A model generated the notes under the pieces. That model was given only the letters and a program-made list of their open reading frames with translations. It made no database searches and was not told where the DNA came from. The position numbers were made by a program, and so were the translations under genes. Shown in pieces: positions 26,422-35,373 of a stretch of DNA of 64,000 bases. The stretch covers positions 62,001 to 126,000 of the forward strand of contig NZ_JONW01000008.1 in the NCBI RefSeq assembly GCF_000712075.1, given 5' to 3'. This DNA is from Caulobacter sp. UNC358MFTsu5.1. Its GTDB lineage: Bacteria > Pseudomonadota > Alphaproteobacteria > Caulobacterales > Caulobacteraceae. Position 1 is the first letter of the stretch, and each line of letters begins with the position of its first letter.

Positions 26422-26871
26422 CTAGAGGCCGTAGCCGCGCGCCATGGCGGCGGCGAAGATCGGGATCAGGGCGAAGACCAGGAGCTCGGCCAGCATCACC
26501 TTGCGCACCTTGGCGACGTCGGCGTCGGACGGGACGAAGGCGGGGTTGGCGGCGGCCTGCTTGCGCCACTTCAGGATCGAGATCGTCGGCTGGATCGACA
26601 GCAGCCCGACGGCCGCGAAGGCGGCGATCTTGGCCCAGAACACCGGGTTGTGCAGATAGAAGTCCGCCCCCTTGGCGCCCAGGAAGACCCGGCTGAAGCC
26701 CACGACCAGGATCAGCACCGCCGTCCCGCCGTAGCTGGCGTCGATCCCGCCCAGCGTCTTCAGCGCCCCACCGCCCAAGCCCGGCCGGACCAGCACGAAG
26801 CCGGCCATCATCAGCCCGGCCAGCGACAGGATCAGCAGGTGGTGCAGGACGGCCAGGACGAGATCCAGCAT
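26422..26871 (-). CDS. DUF2214 family membrane protein
   Basis: A 149-residue protein with four predicted helices, matching DUF2214: it starts with HHLLILSLAGLMMAGFVLVRPGL and has DASYGGTAVLILVVGFSRVFLGAKGADFYLHNPVFWAK, in which Arg and Lys residues between helices are conserved in the family. Function unknown; a relation to small haem or redox membrane proteins has been suggested only by topology. Confidence 0.85.
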   Translation of the reverse strand: MLDLVLAVLHHLLILSLAGLMMAGFVLVRPGLGGGALKTLGGIDASYGGTAVLILVVGFSRVFLGAKGADFYLHNPVFWAKIAAFAAVGLLSIQPTISILKWRKQAAANPAFVPSDADVAKVRKVMLAELLVFALIPIFAAAMARGYGL

Positions 26872-26995
26872 GGCGGGCTCCGACTCGATGTGCGCGGGCC
26901 GAGCATGCCTGGGAGAACGAGGTTCGTCACGCGACCGCCCTCCCCCTCCGGCCGCCCCTCTGGCCAGTTTCGGGACCCGGCTCTAAACAAGGGCC

Positions 26996-27466
26996 ATGAC
27001 CGCTTCCGTCGACCTCTGGACCGCCTCGCTCTGCAAACCCGATCCCGGCTACGGCGGCTGGGCCCATGTGCGGCGCAACGCCGACGGGAGCCTGGCGGGC
27101 GCGGCCGGCGGCGAGCGGCGGACCACCGGGATCAAGATGGTGCTGACCGGGGTGATCGAGGCGCTGGGCGCCGTGGCCGACCTGCCGGCCGACACGGCCG
27201 TCACCCTGCACTTCGCCGATCCGGACCTGGCCGCCGAACTGGTGACCGCCGACGGCGCCTGGGCCACGGCCGAACCCGAGGCCTGGGCCGCCGCCCGCGC
27301 CCTGCTGGCCGCCCGCCCCGTGCTGAGCCTGGCGCCGCTGCCGGACACGACGCCCGTCGCCGGCTTCCTCAAGGCCTGGGCTGACTTCGGCCTCGACACC
27401 GCCAAGACGCGCGGGACCTTCAAGGCCGCGATCCCCCGGCCCAACCTGATGAAGTTCCCCGGCTGA
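26996..27466 (+). CDS. Degenerate RNase H-like protein
   Basis: A 156-residue cytosolic protein whose N-terminal half follows the RNase HI pattern: VDLWTASLCKPDPGYGGWAHVRR, then GGERRTTGIKMVLTGVIEAL. In true RNase HI these correspond to the YTDGSC...GPGGW strand pair and the NNRMEL helix. Here the catalytic Glu of RMEL is Val, and the first Asp is not followed by the usual Gly-Ser, so cleavage of RNA-DNA hybrids is unlikely. The fold may bind nucleic acid or another partner. No operon partner is evident. Confidence 0.65.
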   Translation: MTASVDLWTASLCKPDPGYGGWAHVRRNADGSLAGAAGGERRTTGIKMVLTGVIEALGAVADLPADTAVTLHFADPDLAAELVTADGAWATAEPEAWAAARALLAARPVLSLAPLPDTTPVAGFLKAWADFGLDTAKTRGTFKAAIPRPNLMKFPG

Positions 27467-27604
27467 TCGCCTCCATCCGAGCCCACTGGAATCCAGTGGA
27501 TCGAGAAGCTTGACCGTCTTGCGCGTGTTCCGCCTTTCCGCCTAGGGTGAAACCTGGGGTGGAAACATGTCCGTGCTGAAACGGATGTGTACTAGGGGGA
27601 TCAA

Positions 27605-28738
27605 TTGCGTAACACCGTTTCGACGGCCGCCGTGGGCGCGGCCGTGCTGCTGTTCGTCGCCTCGGCGGCGCCGGCGTTCGCCGCGGCGGACCTGGCCAAG
27701 GCCGCCGCCGACCAGAACATCAAGAAGATCGACAAGCTGCTGGCCGCGGGGGCGGCCATCGACGAGGTGGATACCGAAGGCCGCTCGGCCTTCTTCCACG
27801 CCGCCGCCAAGGGCGACCTCTCGCTGATGCAGAAGTTCGCCGAGAAGGGCGCCGGCGTCGACCTGCGCGACAAGAGCGGCGCCACGCCGCTGCTGGCCGC
27901 GCTGCGCAATCCGACCAGCCAGGCCGACGTCGTCCAGTTCCTGCTGGGCAAGGGCGCCGACATCAACGCCGCCGACCAGGGCGGGCGCACCCCGCTGATG
28001 GAAGCCGTGCTCCGCGCGCCCCAGGTTCTCGACACCGACGGCCAGGTCGCCATGGTCGGCCTGCTGCTCAAGGCGGGCGCCGATCCCAACCTGGCCGACA
28101 CGTCCGGCGCCGCGCCCCTGCACTACGCGGCCTATGTGGGCGAGCCCCGCAAGGTGCTCGAACTGCTGCTGGCGAGCACCAAGGACACCGGCGTCACCAC
28201 CGTCTCGGGCGCCAACGTCCTGATGATGGCGGCCCAGAACCATCAACGCTCGAACGCCGACTACCTGATGGCACGCGGCTTCCGGCCGGCCCGCATCCAG
28301 TTCAAGCCGGACGAAGCGGCCGCGAAGTCCGAGCTGGTCCAGGACATGTCGTTCCGCGCCAACGCCTTGGCCGCCGACTGGTGGGGCCAGTACGCGGCCC
28401 GCAAGAGCGATCCCGCCGCCGCCAAGATCGCCTTCGCCGGCGCCGCGGACGACTACGACGCCGCGGCCGCCGAAAGCGCCCGCCTGATCAAGGTCTACGA
28501 AGCCAAGCTCGTGAAGGACAAGCAGTCCCGCAACAACCAGCGCGCCGCCGCCGGCGTGGCCACGGTCCTGAGCGTCGCCCTGACCCTGGGGGCCGGAGGC
28601 AACACCATCACCGCCTTCATGCCGCTCCTGGCCGACGTGGTCGAACAGGACGAGGCGGCGATCGCCGCCCTCAAGGCCGAATCCACCGAGTTCACCGCCC
28701 GGGCCAAGGCCCTGCGCGTCCAACTCGCCGCCAACTGA
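27605..28738 (+). CDS. Exported ankyrin-repeat protein
   Basis: A 377-residue protein with a signal peptide (MRNTVSTAAVGAAVLLFVASAAPAFA) and about five ankyrin repeats between residues 30 and 210, with recognisable cores such as GRSAFFHAAAKGDLSLMQKFAEKGA, SGATPLLAAL and GRTPLMEAVL. The C-terminal third is helical with a hydrophobic segment (VATVLSVALTLGAGGNTITAFMPLL). The TTG start has GGGGGA just upstream. It probably mediates protein contacts in the periplasm. The next gene follows after 18 bases and is likely cotranscribed. Confidence 0.85.
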   Translation: MRNTVSTAAVGAAVLLFVASAAPAFAAADLAKAAADQNIKKIDKLLAAGAAIDEVDTEGRSAFFHAAAKGDLSLMQKFAEKGAGVDLRDKSGATPLLAALRNPTSQADVVQFLLGKGADINAADQGGRTPLMEAVLRAPQVLDTDGQVAMVGLLLKAGADPNLADTSGAAPLHYAAYVGEPRKVLELLLASTKDTGVTTVSGANVLMMAAQNHQRSNADYLMARGFRPARIQFKPDEAAAKSELVQDMSFRANALAADWWGQYAARKSDPAAAKIAFAGAADDYDAAAAESARLIKVYEAKLVKDKQSRNNQRAAAGVATVLSVALTLGAGGNTITAFMPLLADVVEQDEAAIAALKAESTEFTARAKALRVQLAAN

Positions 28739-28756
28739 TCTTCAGGAAAACCTCTC

Positions 28757-29557
28757 ATGAACATGCTTCGCTCGTCGATCTCGATCGCCGCCCTGGCCGC
28801 CGCCGCCCTCACCCTGGTCGCCGCCCCGGCCCAGGCGGCCAAGCAGACTCTGGTCGCCGGCCAGACCATCAGCCTGCCGCTCAATGAAGAAACCGACGGC
28901 CCCACCCTCAAGGTCACGGTCAAGGCGGCCGACGCCGGTTCGGGGATGGGCTGGTACTCGACCATGCCTGTGCCCGGCGAATCCCGGGCCGAACGCAAGG
29001 AGCGCGGCCTGGCCGTGCCGCTGAACACCGTCGACGGCCGCAACCTGGTCAAGTTCGTGCGCTTCGCCGCCGAGGACCTGCGCACCCGCGCCGCCGGCCA
29101 GGCCGCGCCGCGCTCGGTGGTCGTCACCGCCAGCTTCGTGGACAAGACCCGTATCGACCAGGGCAACCTGTGGGGCGACTCCCTGAAGGCCGGCTTCACC
29201 TTCGGCCTCGCCGCGCCGGCGACGGTGCCGCTGTACTTCGTCTCGCACATGGACGTGGTCGTCGAAGGCCAGACCTTCAGCTGCGACGCCGAGGTGGCGG
29301 GCCGGATCCCGAACTACCACCAGATCAAGGACCCTCACTTCCACGACTCCCTCGACAAGATGGACGAGGACGCCCGCAAGGCCTGCTGGGCGCAGATCGC
29401 CGACAAGGTGGGCGCCGCGCTTGTCGCGCCGGCCGCTCCGGCCGCGTCGGTCGCCGCCACGACGACCGCGCCGGCCGCGGAAGCCGCCCCCGCCGCCGCG
29501 CCCGCTTCGGAAGCCGCCCCGGCCGCCGCCGTCGCCCCGGCGACGCCGACCAGCTAG
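28757..29557 (+). CDS. Secreted protein of unknown function, partner of ankyrin protein
   Basis: A 266-residue exported protein with a signal peptide ending at AQA. The mature domain is beta-rich with one Cys pair (FSCDAE and KACWAQ), and the last 55 residues are a low-complexity Ala/Pro/Thr tail. No known motif recognised. Its close position behind the ankyrin-protein gene suggests both act together in the periplasm. Confidence 0.65.
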   Translation: MNMLRSSISIAALAAAALTLVAAPAQAAKQTLVAGQTISLPLNEETDGPTLKVTVKAADAGSGMGWYSTMPVPGESRAERKERGLAVPLNTVDGRNLVKFVRFAAEDLRTRAAGQAAPRSVVVTASFVDKTRIDQGNLWGDSLKAGFTFGLAAPATVPLYFVSHMDVVVEGQTFSCDAEVAGRIPNYHQIKDPHFHDSLDKMDEDARKACWAQIADKVGAALVAPAAPAASVAATTTAPAAEAAPAAAPASEAAPAAAVAPATPTS

Positions 29558-29564
29558 GACAGGC

Positions 29565-29936
29565 TCAACGGCCGGCCACGATCAGGTCGGCCGTCGCCAC
29601 GTTGCAGGCGAACGGGATGTTGGCCAGGGTCGCCATCCGGATCAGCGCCTTGACGTCGACGTCGTGCGGCTGGGGCGACAGCGGGTCGACGAAGAACACC
29701 AGCAGGTCCAGCCGCCCCTCGGCCAGCAGGGCGCCCAGCTGCTGGTCGCCGCCCAGCGGACCGCTCTTCAGGCGGGTGAGGTCCAGGTCCGGCAGGGCCT
29801 GCAGGATGCGCCCGCCCGTGGTGCCGGTGGCGTACAGCGTATGCCGCGACAGGAAGGTCTGGTGCGCCACCGACCAGTCGACCAGCGCCGCCTTCTTGTC
29901 GTCGTGGGCGACCAGGCCGATGGCGAGACGGGACAT
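29565..29936 (-). CDS. mgsA: Methylglyoxal synthase
   Basis: Converts dihydroxyacetone phosphate to methylglyoxal and phosphate, a bypass of lower glycolysis. The 123-residue product is a compact MGS-like domain, shorter than the E. coli enzyme. Motifs seen are LVAHDDKKA (first strand and helix), [10 protein letters not shown] (phosphate-binding Thr and Gly), [13 protein letters not shown] (with the catalytic Asp) and [18 protein letters not shown]. All are conserved, so it should be active. Cytosolic. It converges on the secreted protein gene with 7 bases between stops. Confidence 0.92.
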   Translation of the reverse strand: MSRLAIGLVAHDDKKAALVDWSVAHQTFLSRHTLYATGTTGGRILQALPDLDLTRLKSGPLGGDQQLGALLAEGRLDLLVFFVDPLSPQPHDVDVKALIRMATLANIPFACNVATADLIVAGR

Positions 29937-29972
29937 GAGGACTCCTGAACGACGACAGGTTCGACCGGCGGC

Positions 29973-30875
29973 CTAGCGGCCGGACCAGACCACGTTGAAA
30001 TAGACCTTGCGCTCGACGATCGCCTGGCTGAGCAGCGCCTGGGACGCGGCCGCCGCTTCCGCCGGGAGCTGGCCTTGGGGCGTGCAGGCCGACAAGGCGC
30101 CCTTGGCGTCCAGATCGCAGTCGAACACGGCGGGGTTGGCCGCCTGGGTGGTCCGCGCGCTTCCGGCCGGCGCGACGAGATCGGCCCACACCCCCTCCGG
30201 CCACCGCACGCCGAGGCTCCGATCCGGCGACCGGATCGACGAGCCGTTCGTGCCCGTCGTGTCGGACAGGTAGAGCGACGCCTGGACGCGGCGCGGCGCG
30301 GCTCCCAGCGTGGAGACATAGGCGCTGGCCGCCAGGTCGACCGCGGCCTTGCCGAAGCCGGCGTCCCTGGGCGCCTGGAAGCCGGACGAGCAGTCCGTCA
30401 GCGGGCCGCCGCCGGCGAACGACGCATGGCAGACCACGGTCGCGACGCCGTCCGACGGAGCGCCCGGCGGACGGGCCGCGTCCACGACGGCCGCCGCCGG
30501 CGCCTTCACCCCTGTCGGGGCCCGCTCCGAAGCCGGGACCTGAAAGCGCAGGGTCATCTCCGCCGGTCGCCCGACGACGGTGTCCAGAGCCTTGCCCTTC
30601 AGGGCCACGCGCAGATACGGCGCCATGCGCAGGGCGGCCTGGCCGAACCCCACGTCGCCCGGCCCCTCGCCCGTCACCCCGCAATCCGCGAACGTGCGGT
30701 CCGCCTGGGGCGTGCAGCGCAGAACGGCCCACCCCTCGACCTCCATCCGCTGGGCCACGTCGGGGTAGAACCGTTCGGCGGGTAGGAGCAGCTGGAACGG
30801 CACCTTGGGCGGAACCTCGCCCGCCGGCGTCTCCGCCGACAGCGCGGCGGCGAGCAAGGTGATCATGAACGGCAT
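29973..30875 (-). CDS. Exported protein with three TonB-C-like repeats
   Basis: A 300-residue protein with a signal peptide (MPFMITLLAAALSAE) and three successive domains of the same pattern: GWAVLRCTPQADRTFADCGV...GFGQAALRMA (about residues 48-110), ATVVCHASFAGGGPLTDCSS...GFGKAAVDLA (about 145-200) and AVFDCDLDAKGALSACTPQG (about 250-300). Each has a Cys pair. The pattern resembles the TonB C-terminal domain but there is no transmembrane anchor. I place the start at the ATG at 30875, which has GGGGAA five bases upstream. Confidence 0.65.
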   Translation of the reverse strand: MPFMITLLAAALSAETPAGEVPPKVPFQLLLPAERFYPDVAQRMEVEGWAVLRCTPQADRTFADCGVTGEGPGDVGFGQAALRMAPYLRVALKGKALDTVVGRPAEMTLRFQVPASERAPTGVKAPAAAVVDAARPPGAPSDGVATVVCHASFAGGGPLTDCSSGFQAPRDAGFGKAAVDLAASAYVSTLGAAPRRVQASLYLSDTTGTNGSSIRSPDRSLGVRWPEGVWADLVAPAGSARTTQAANPAVFDCDLDAKGALSACTPQGQLPAEAAAASQALLSQAIVERKVYFNVVWSGR

Positions 30876-30935
30876 GCGATTCCCCAACTGGCGGCGGCAA
30901 GCTGCACCAGCCTCGCCCGCCTGAGAAGCCCCGTC

Positions 30936-31505
30936 CTAGGCGAACCGGATCCTGGTCGGGGCCGAGAACTCCGGCGTCCCCTTCTCCACCAGCACCTGGT
31001 CGTGCAGCGACAGCTTGGCGCTGGCCGCGAACACCCCGGCCGTGGCGCACACCACCTTGCCGCCGCGCACCTCCAGCCGCACGCCCTTGATCTTCAGGGC
31101 CAGCTCGATCTCGAAGTCGAGGTCGGCCACCTTGACCGCCCCGTAGCGCAGCTCGATGCGCGGCTTGTGGGTGGAGGCGATCTGGTGGTCGTCCAGGTCC
31201 TGGAAGAAGGCGTCGTCCGGCCGCGCCTTGGACTCCTCGACGCATTTCTTGAAGCGCTCCAGCTTCATCCAGCCGTCGAACAGCACCCGTTCCACCGACA
31301 GGTCCAGCAGCTTGCCGACCTCGTCCCGGCACCCGGTCTCGACGTCGTCCCAGCAGGCGCTGGGGAACTTGTGGGCGGCGTCCGAGATCGCCTGGGTCAG
31401 GGGAGGCGCGTCCTTGAGGACGTCCAGCGGATCGCCGCCGTCCTCGGCGAACAGGGCCCGCCAGGTCGTCCCGGCGACGACGGGGTTCGCGGCCGCATCG
31501 GTCAT
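30936..31505 (-). CDS. Unknown protein coupled to a Pro-rich membrane protein
   Basis: A 189-residue cytosolic protein: helical and acidic for the first 110 residues (with CWDDVETGCRDEVGKLLDL), then a beta-rich C-terminal domain (RIELRYGAVKVADLDFEIELALKIKGVRLEVRGGKVVCATAGVF). No family recognised. Its ATG overlaps the stop of the upstream gene (ATGA), so the two proteins are made together and probably interact. Confidence 0.7.
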   Translation of the reverse strand: MTDAAANPVVAGTTWRALFAEDGGDPLDVLKDAPPLTQAISDAAHKFPSACWDDVETGCRDEVGKLLDLSVERVLFDGWMKLERFKKCVEESKARPDDAFFQDLDDHQIASTHKPRIELRYGAVKVADLDFEIELALKIKGVRLEVRGGKVVCATAGVFAASAKLSLHDQVLVEKGTPEFSAPTRIRFA

Positions 31506-32572
31506 GGCGCGGTCTCCAGCGTGGGATAGTCCAGGCGAACGGCGTCGCGGTCGGCCGCCCGCTCGACGCGCAACGACACCGCCATGCCGGCCCGGGGCGG
31601 GCCGTCGGGCGTAAGGACCACCACGCCGGGATCGGGGACCAGGGCGATCTCCGGGCACGGCGGCGCGGGAGAGGACTTGGCGGGGCGCGGCGTCCGCGCG
31701 CGGCTCAGCAGCTTGGCCACGCCGAAGCCCGCGCCCGCCGCCGCGACCAGGGCCGCCAGCCAGAACCAGATCGGCGTCCCGGGCGGCGCGGGCGGCGGCG
31801 GGGGAACCACCGCCGGGGGCGGCGCGGGCGGGGACGGGACGATCGCGGCCGGCGGCGGTTCGGGCACGGCGACCGGCGCGGCGACCACGGGCTCGGGCTC
31901 GACCGTCTGCGGCGTCAGCGGCGCCGGCGTCTGGACCGGGGGCTTGGACTGGACGACCGGCGGCTGGACGGGAGGCGTCACCGGCGGCCGGGTCGTGACG
32001 GGCGGCTGGACCGGCGGTTGGACCGGGGGCGGCTCGACGGCGGGGGGATTCTGCAGCACCAGCGGCGGCTCGCCCCTCAGCCCCGCCGTCCGCCACGCGT
32101 CGGCGACGCAACGCCGCCACCGCTCGACCACGCCGGCGTAGGCGCCGCACTTGGCCTGGATGTCGGGGATCACGGCCAGGGGATCGGCGGGCGGCTTGGG
32201 CGTCGTCCTGGGGCGGTTCTTCCAGGCGTCGAGCAGCTTGTCCAACTGGGGCGTGATATCGACCGGCTGGGTGGTCTGGGCGGGCGTGGACGTCGAGGCG
32301 GGCGTGGTGGTGGAAGGCGTCGAGGTCGACGGCGTCGAGGCGGCGGGCGCCGTGGCCGGGAACAGGCGCGCGCAGGTGGTCGCCGCGTCCGGCCGGTTGG
32401 CGTAGGCGCGCATGCACTCGGTATAGGTCCTGGGCCCCACGGCCGCCGGGCTGGTCGTGACCGCCGGCGTCGTCCTGGACTGGAAGGCCGGGGCCGGTCC
32501 GGCGAGCGCCAACAGCAGGCCCGCGGCCAGGCCGCCGGTCCGAAGCCACCCGCCCCTGGCCTGATACCGCAT
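31502..32572 (-). CDS. Exported Pro/Thr-rich protein with late membrane anchor
   Basis: A 356-residue protein. The ATG at 32572 starts a signal peptide (TGGLAAGLLLALAGPAPAF). A segment with CMRAYANRPDAATTCARL and KCGAYAGVVERWRRCVADAW follows, then a long Pro/Val-rich spacer with repeated PPVQPPV units, one helix (IWFWLAALVAAAGAGFGVAKLL, about residues 270-290) and a short cytosolic domain. The layout suggests a periplasmic domain on a stalk linked to the cytosolic partner encoded by the overlapping downstream gene. Confidence 0.7.
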   Translation of the reverse strand: MRYQARGGWLRTGGLAAGLLLALAGPAPAFQSRTTPAVTTSPAAVGPRTYTECMRAYANRPDAATTCARLFPATAPAASTPSTSTPSTTTPASTSTPAQTTQPVDITPQLDKLLDAWKNRPRTTPKPPADPLAVIPDIQAKCGAYAGVVERWRRCVADAWRTAGLRGEPPLVLQNPPAVEPPPVQPPVQPPVTTRPPVTPPVQPPVVQSKPPVQTPAPLTPQTVEPEPVVAAPVAVPEPPPAAIVPSPPAPPPAVVPPPPPAPPGTPIWFWLAALVAAAGAGFGVAKLLSRARTPRPAKSSPAPPCPEIALVPDPGVVVLTPDGPPRAGMAVSLRVERAADRDAVRLDYPTLETAP

Positions 32573-32839
32573 CACTCCAGACGATCCTTCAATCGCGAGG
32601 ACCGCTAGCGTCCGTCCGCACGGATGCGCGGTCAAGTAGAATTGAAGCTCGACAGCAACCGAGGCGAACGCCGGGACTTCAGGCAATCGCCGCCTCGACG
32701 GCCTTCCGAACCACGGCCTTTGCCCAAGCGGCGGGCAGGCGGGCCCGGCGCCCGGCTCCGCTCTTGCCCTCGCCGGCGCCAGGGCCTGTGCTGGACGCGC
32801 CCGTGGCAGGCGGGCCCACACGACGAGCGGGGAACGACC

Positions 32840-34102
32840 ATGGATCAGCGCCCATCCGACCAATCGGCGACCTCACCGGCCATGGGCCGCCGGTTCTTCC
32901 TGCGCGCCGCGGCGCTGGCGGCCGCGACGCCGATCCTGACCGAGGCCGCCCTGGCGCGCGCCGCCGCCGCCGACCCGGCCAAGCCCGGCGCTGCGCCCAC
33001 CGGCCTGGCCCTGCACGGCCAGGGCCCGAACATCCCGCCGCCCGGCGCGGTGCTGATCAACGCCAACGAGAACCCGCTGGGCCCGTCCAAGGCCGCCTGC
33101 GACGCCATCGCCCGCATGGCCCCGCTGGGCGGGCGCTACGACCGCAACGGCGAGACCGAGCTGCTGACCATGACCTTCGCCGCCCAGAACGGGCTGAAGG
33201 TCGAGAACGTGGCGGTCTACGCCGGCTCGTCCGAACCGCTGCACTACAGCGTCCTGGCCTTCACCTCGCCGACCCGCGGCTTCGTCACCGCCGACCCGTC
33301 CTACGAGGCGGGCATGTACGCGGCGCGGACCAGCCAGGCCAAGGTCGTCAAGGTGCCGCTGACCGCCGACTACGCCCACGACGTCAAGGCGATGGTCGCC
33401 GCCGATCCCAACGCCGGCGTCATCTACATCTGCAATCCCAACAACCCGACCGGCACGACCACCACCAAGCAGGACATCGTCTGGGCGCTGGACAACAAGC
33501 CGGCCGGGTCGATCGTGCTGGTCGACGAGGCCTATATCCACCTGTCCGACGCCCAGGACACGCTGGACCTGGTGGCCGCGGGCAAGGACCTGATCGTGCT
33601 GCGGACCTTCTCGAAGATCTACGGCATGGCCGGCATCCGCTGCGGCTTCGCGGTGGGACGCCCCGACCTGCTGGCCAGGCTGAAGCCGTACGGCCAGAAC
33701 GCCATGCCGATCACCGGCTCGGCCGCCGCCCGCGCCTCGCTGGAGGACAAGGGCCTGGTCCCCGAGCGCAAGAAGCTCATCGGCGACACCCGCCGCGACA
33801 CCCTGGCCTGGCTGAAAGCCAACAATTACAAGGTCATCGGCGCGCCCGAGACCAACTGCTTCATGATCGACACCGGCCGCGACGGCAAGGGCGTGATCGC
33901 GGCGATGAAGGCCCAGAACGTCTATATCGGCCGCACCTGGCCCATCTGGCCCAACGCCGTGCGGGTGTCGGTCGGGACGCCGGAGGAGATGGCCGCGTTC
34001 AAGACGGCGTTCAAGGCGGTGATGGACAGCCCGGCGGTGGCGATGGGCGTGCGGGACGCGGGCGGGCACTTCGCCGACCTGGGACGCAGCGCCCTGGGCT
34101 AG
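32840..34102 (+). CDS. Tat-exported PLP-dependent aminotransferase (HisC-like, class I/II)
   Basis: A 420-residue fold-type I aminotransferase resembling histidinol-phosphate aminotransferase. Motifs are NANENPLGPSKAA (substrate entry), AGSSEPLHYSV (cofactor phosphate), CNPNNPTGTTT, VLVDEAYIHL (cofactor Asp and Tyr) and TFSKIYGMAGIRCGF with the Schiff-base Lys259. The N-terminus has GRRFFLRAAALAAATPILTEAALA, a Tat signal, so the enzyme should be folded with cofactor and then exported, which is unusual for this class. It has no his-operon neighbours. The ATG at 32840 is preferred over a much longer frame because it begins the Tat signal. Confidence 0.87.
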   Translation: MDQRPSDQSATSPAMGRRFFLRAAALAAATPILTEAALARAAAADPAKPGAAPTGLALHGQGPNIPPPGAVLINANENPLGPSKAACDAIARMAPLGGRYDRNGETELLTMTFAAQNGLKVENVAVYAGSSEPLHYSVLAFTSPTRGFVTADPSYEAGMYAARTSQAKVVKVPLTADYAHDVKAMVAADPNAGVIYICNPNNPTGTTTTKQDIVWALDNKPAGSIVLVDEAYIHLSDAQDTLDLVAAGKDLIVLRTFSKIYGMAGIRCGFAVGRPDLLARLKPYGQNAMPITGSAAARASLEDKGLVPERKKLIGDTRRDTLAWLKANNYKVIGAPETNCFMIDTGRDGKGVIAAMKAQNVYIGRTWPIWPNAVRVSVGTPEEMAAFKTAFKAVMDSPAVAMGVRDAGGHFADLGRSALG

Positions 34103-35004
34103 GCTTCGTGGACAGCCGCATCGTCGGTGAACGAATTCCTGGCCCTTCGACAAGCTCAGGATGAGGAATGTGCGTTCAACCGCCGTGGACGTCGCCCTAG
34201 CCTTCGCCAGAAGGAACTCCGCCTTGCGCCGTCCGAGCCGCCGCGACCATTTTCAGCCGCCGTCTGATGTCGCGGCGGAGATAGTCCATGCGCGCGGCCG
34301 TGCGGCCGCTGTCGTCATCCATGGGATCGTTGCTGTCGCGAGGCGGCCGCCTGGCGGCGCGGATAAGGGCTCGTGTCTTGGATCGCGGCATGGCGCTTCC
34401 TTGTTCTGGCCACGACTTCGCCGCCTCACGCGGAAAGCCGCTGAAGTTCGGGGAGGGCTGCGGAGCGCCGGGCCAGGCCCGGAAGCTTTTGTAGGAATAC
34501 CGTTTCGACCAGGACCGACGCTCCGCGCGATCGTTATCCGGGAGCGTCCGGCGGTGGGTCCTGTTCGGACCTCGCCGATCTTAGCCCCCGACGGGCGGGC
34601 CGGGCTCGCGTCGCCCGGTCCCGGAACGCATGGGTCACTCCGCGCCTGTCGCGCCGCCGACCCTCATCCAACGCCGTATCTGTGGACCACGCCCGGCCGG
34701 CACCAGATGGATGAGACGCGGCCCCTCACGAGACCGCCGCCGACGAGCACGCCCGCTCGACCGCCCCCCAAGGCCGCGAAGGTCGCAGGCCTTAGCGCCC
34801 TCCCCATCGCCTCGAGGTGGTCTGATTATGCGGCGGCGTGAGAGGGGGAGGATAAGTGATTTCGGAGCGTTGTTTTCGTTGAGGAAACACACCGGGAGAG
34901 AGGGGGATAAGTTTTTCACGGACCAACGATACGGCGAAGTCCGTATCCAGACCGGGCGCCTTCGTCGGCTTTCGACCCATGTCGGACAGTGGGCAGCCCT
35001 CTTG
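34103..35004. other. Gene-poor stretch with one possible small gene
   Basis: About 900 bases with little coding signal apart from a possible 64-codon gene at 34197-34391. It contains a repeat fragment (CCTTCGACAAGCTCAGGATG, about 34145-34164), a hairpin CCGGGC-CAG-GCCCGG near 34470, and a purine-rich stretch near 34840-34910 where GAGGGGGAGGATAAGT and GAGAGGGGGATAAGT recur. Longer frames on both strands read through low-complexity sequence and have no ribosome binding sites. With the repeat that follows, the gap to prfC is 1.27 kb. Confidence 0.5.
34197..34391 (-). CDS. Possible small basic protein
   Basis: A 64-codon frame rich in Arg and Lys (RTAARMDYLRRDIRRRLKM). An AAGGAAG site lies six bases before the ATG, which is the main support. 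No family recognised; it could be a small DNA- or RNA-associated protein or chance. Confidence 0.4.
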   Translation of the reverse strand: MPRSKTRALIRAARRPPRDSNDPMDDDSGRTAARMDYLRRDIRRRLKMVAAARTAQGGVPSGEG

Positions 35005-35262
35005 ACCCCTCTCTCTTTGAGAGAGGGAGGGGCCCATGGCGAAGCCATGGGAGGGTGAGAGGTTACACTCTCACCGAATGAAACGCGGCTGTTTCAGCCG
35101 GTCTTCGGATAGTTGCTCGATCCACGGTGGCGGCCCTGGTGAGCCTCTGTCGGAGTCTCGAAGGCGCGGATCAGCGGCTCTGGATTTTCCGGCTAGCGGT
35201 GAAACCTCTCACCCTCCCACCGCTTCGCGGCGGGCCCCTCCCTCTCTCTATGAGAGAGGGGT
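35005..35262. repeat. Type D inverted-repeat element, 258 bp
   Basis: Two arms of about 60 bases (35005-35064 and 35203-35262) are inverted copies enclosing about 140 bases of unrelated sequence. Each arm holds two small hairpins (CCTCTCTCTTTGAGAGAGG and CCCATGGCGAAGCCATGGG on the left; equivalent ones on the right). The arrangement of two REP-like palindromes facing each other resembles a REPIN or MITE. It lies downstream of prfC. Confidence 0.7.
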
Positions 35263-35373
35263 TTTCACGGCGTCCGCTAACCACCCTTAGCTGACCTTGG
35301 ACAAGTCCGCTTTCAGCATCGCCAGCGCTTCGCCCCATCGTCGGCTTCGCCGCACGCCGGCAGCGAACGCCCC

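Noticed and set aside
32624..32839. Longer N-terminus for the Tat aminotransferase
   Set aside because: The extension is Arg/Pro-rich, lacks a ribosome binding site and would bury the Tat signal.
34455..34495. Sequence resembling the SRP RNA core (GGCCAGGCCCGGAAG)
   Set aside because: The match is just a CCGGGC/GCCCGG hairpin and the conserved GGAAG-AGC part is missing.
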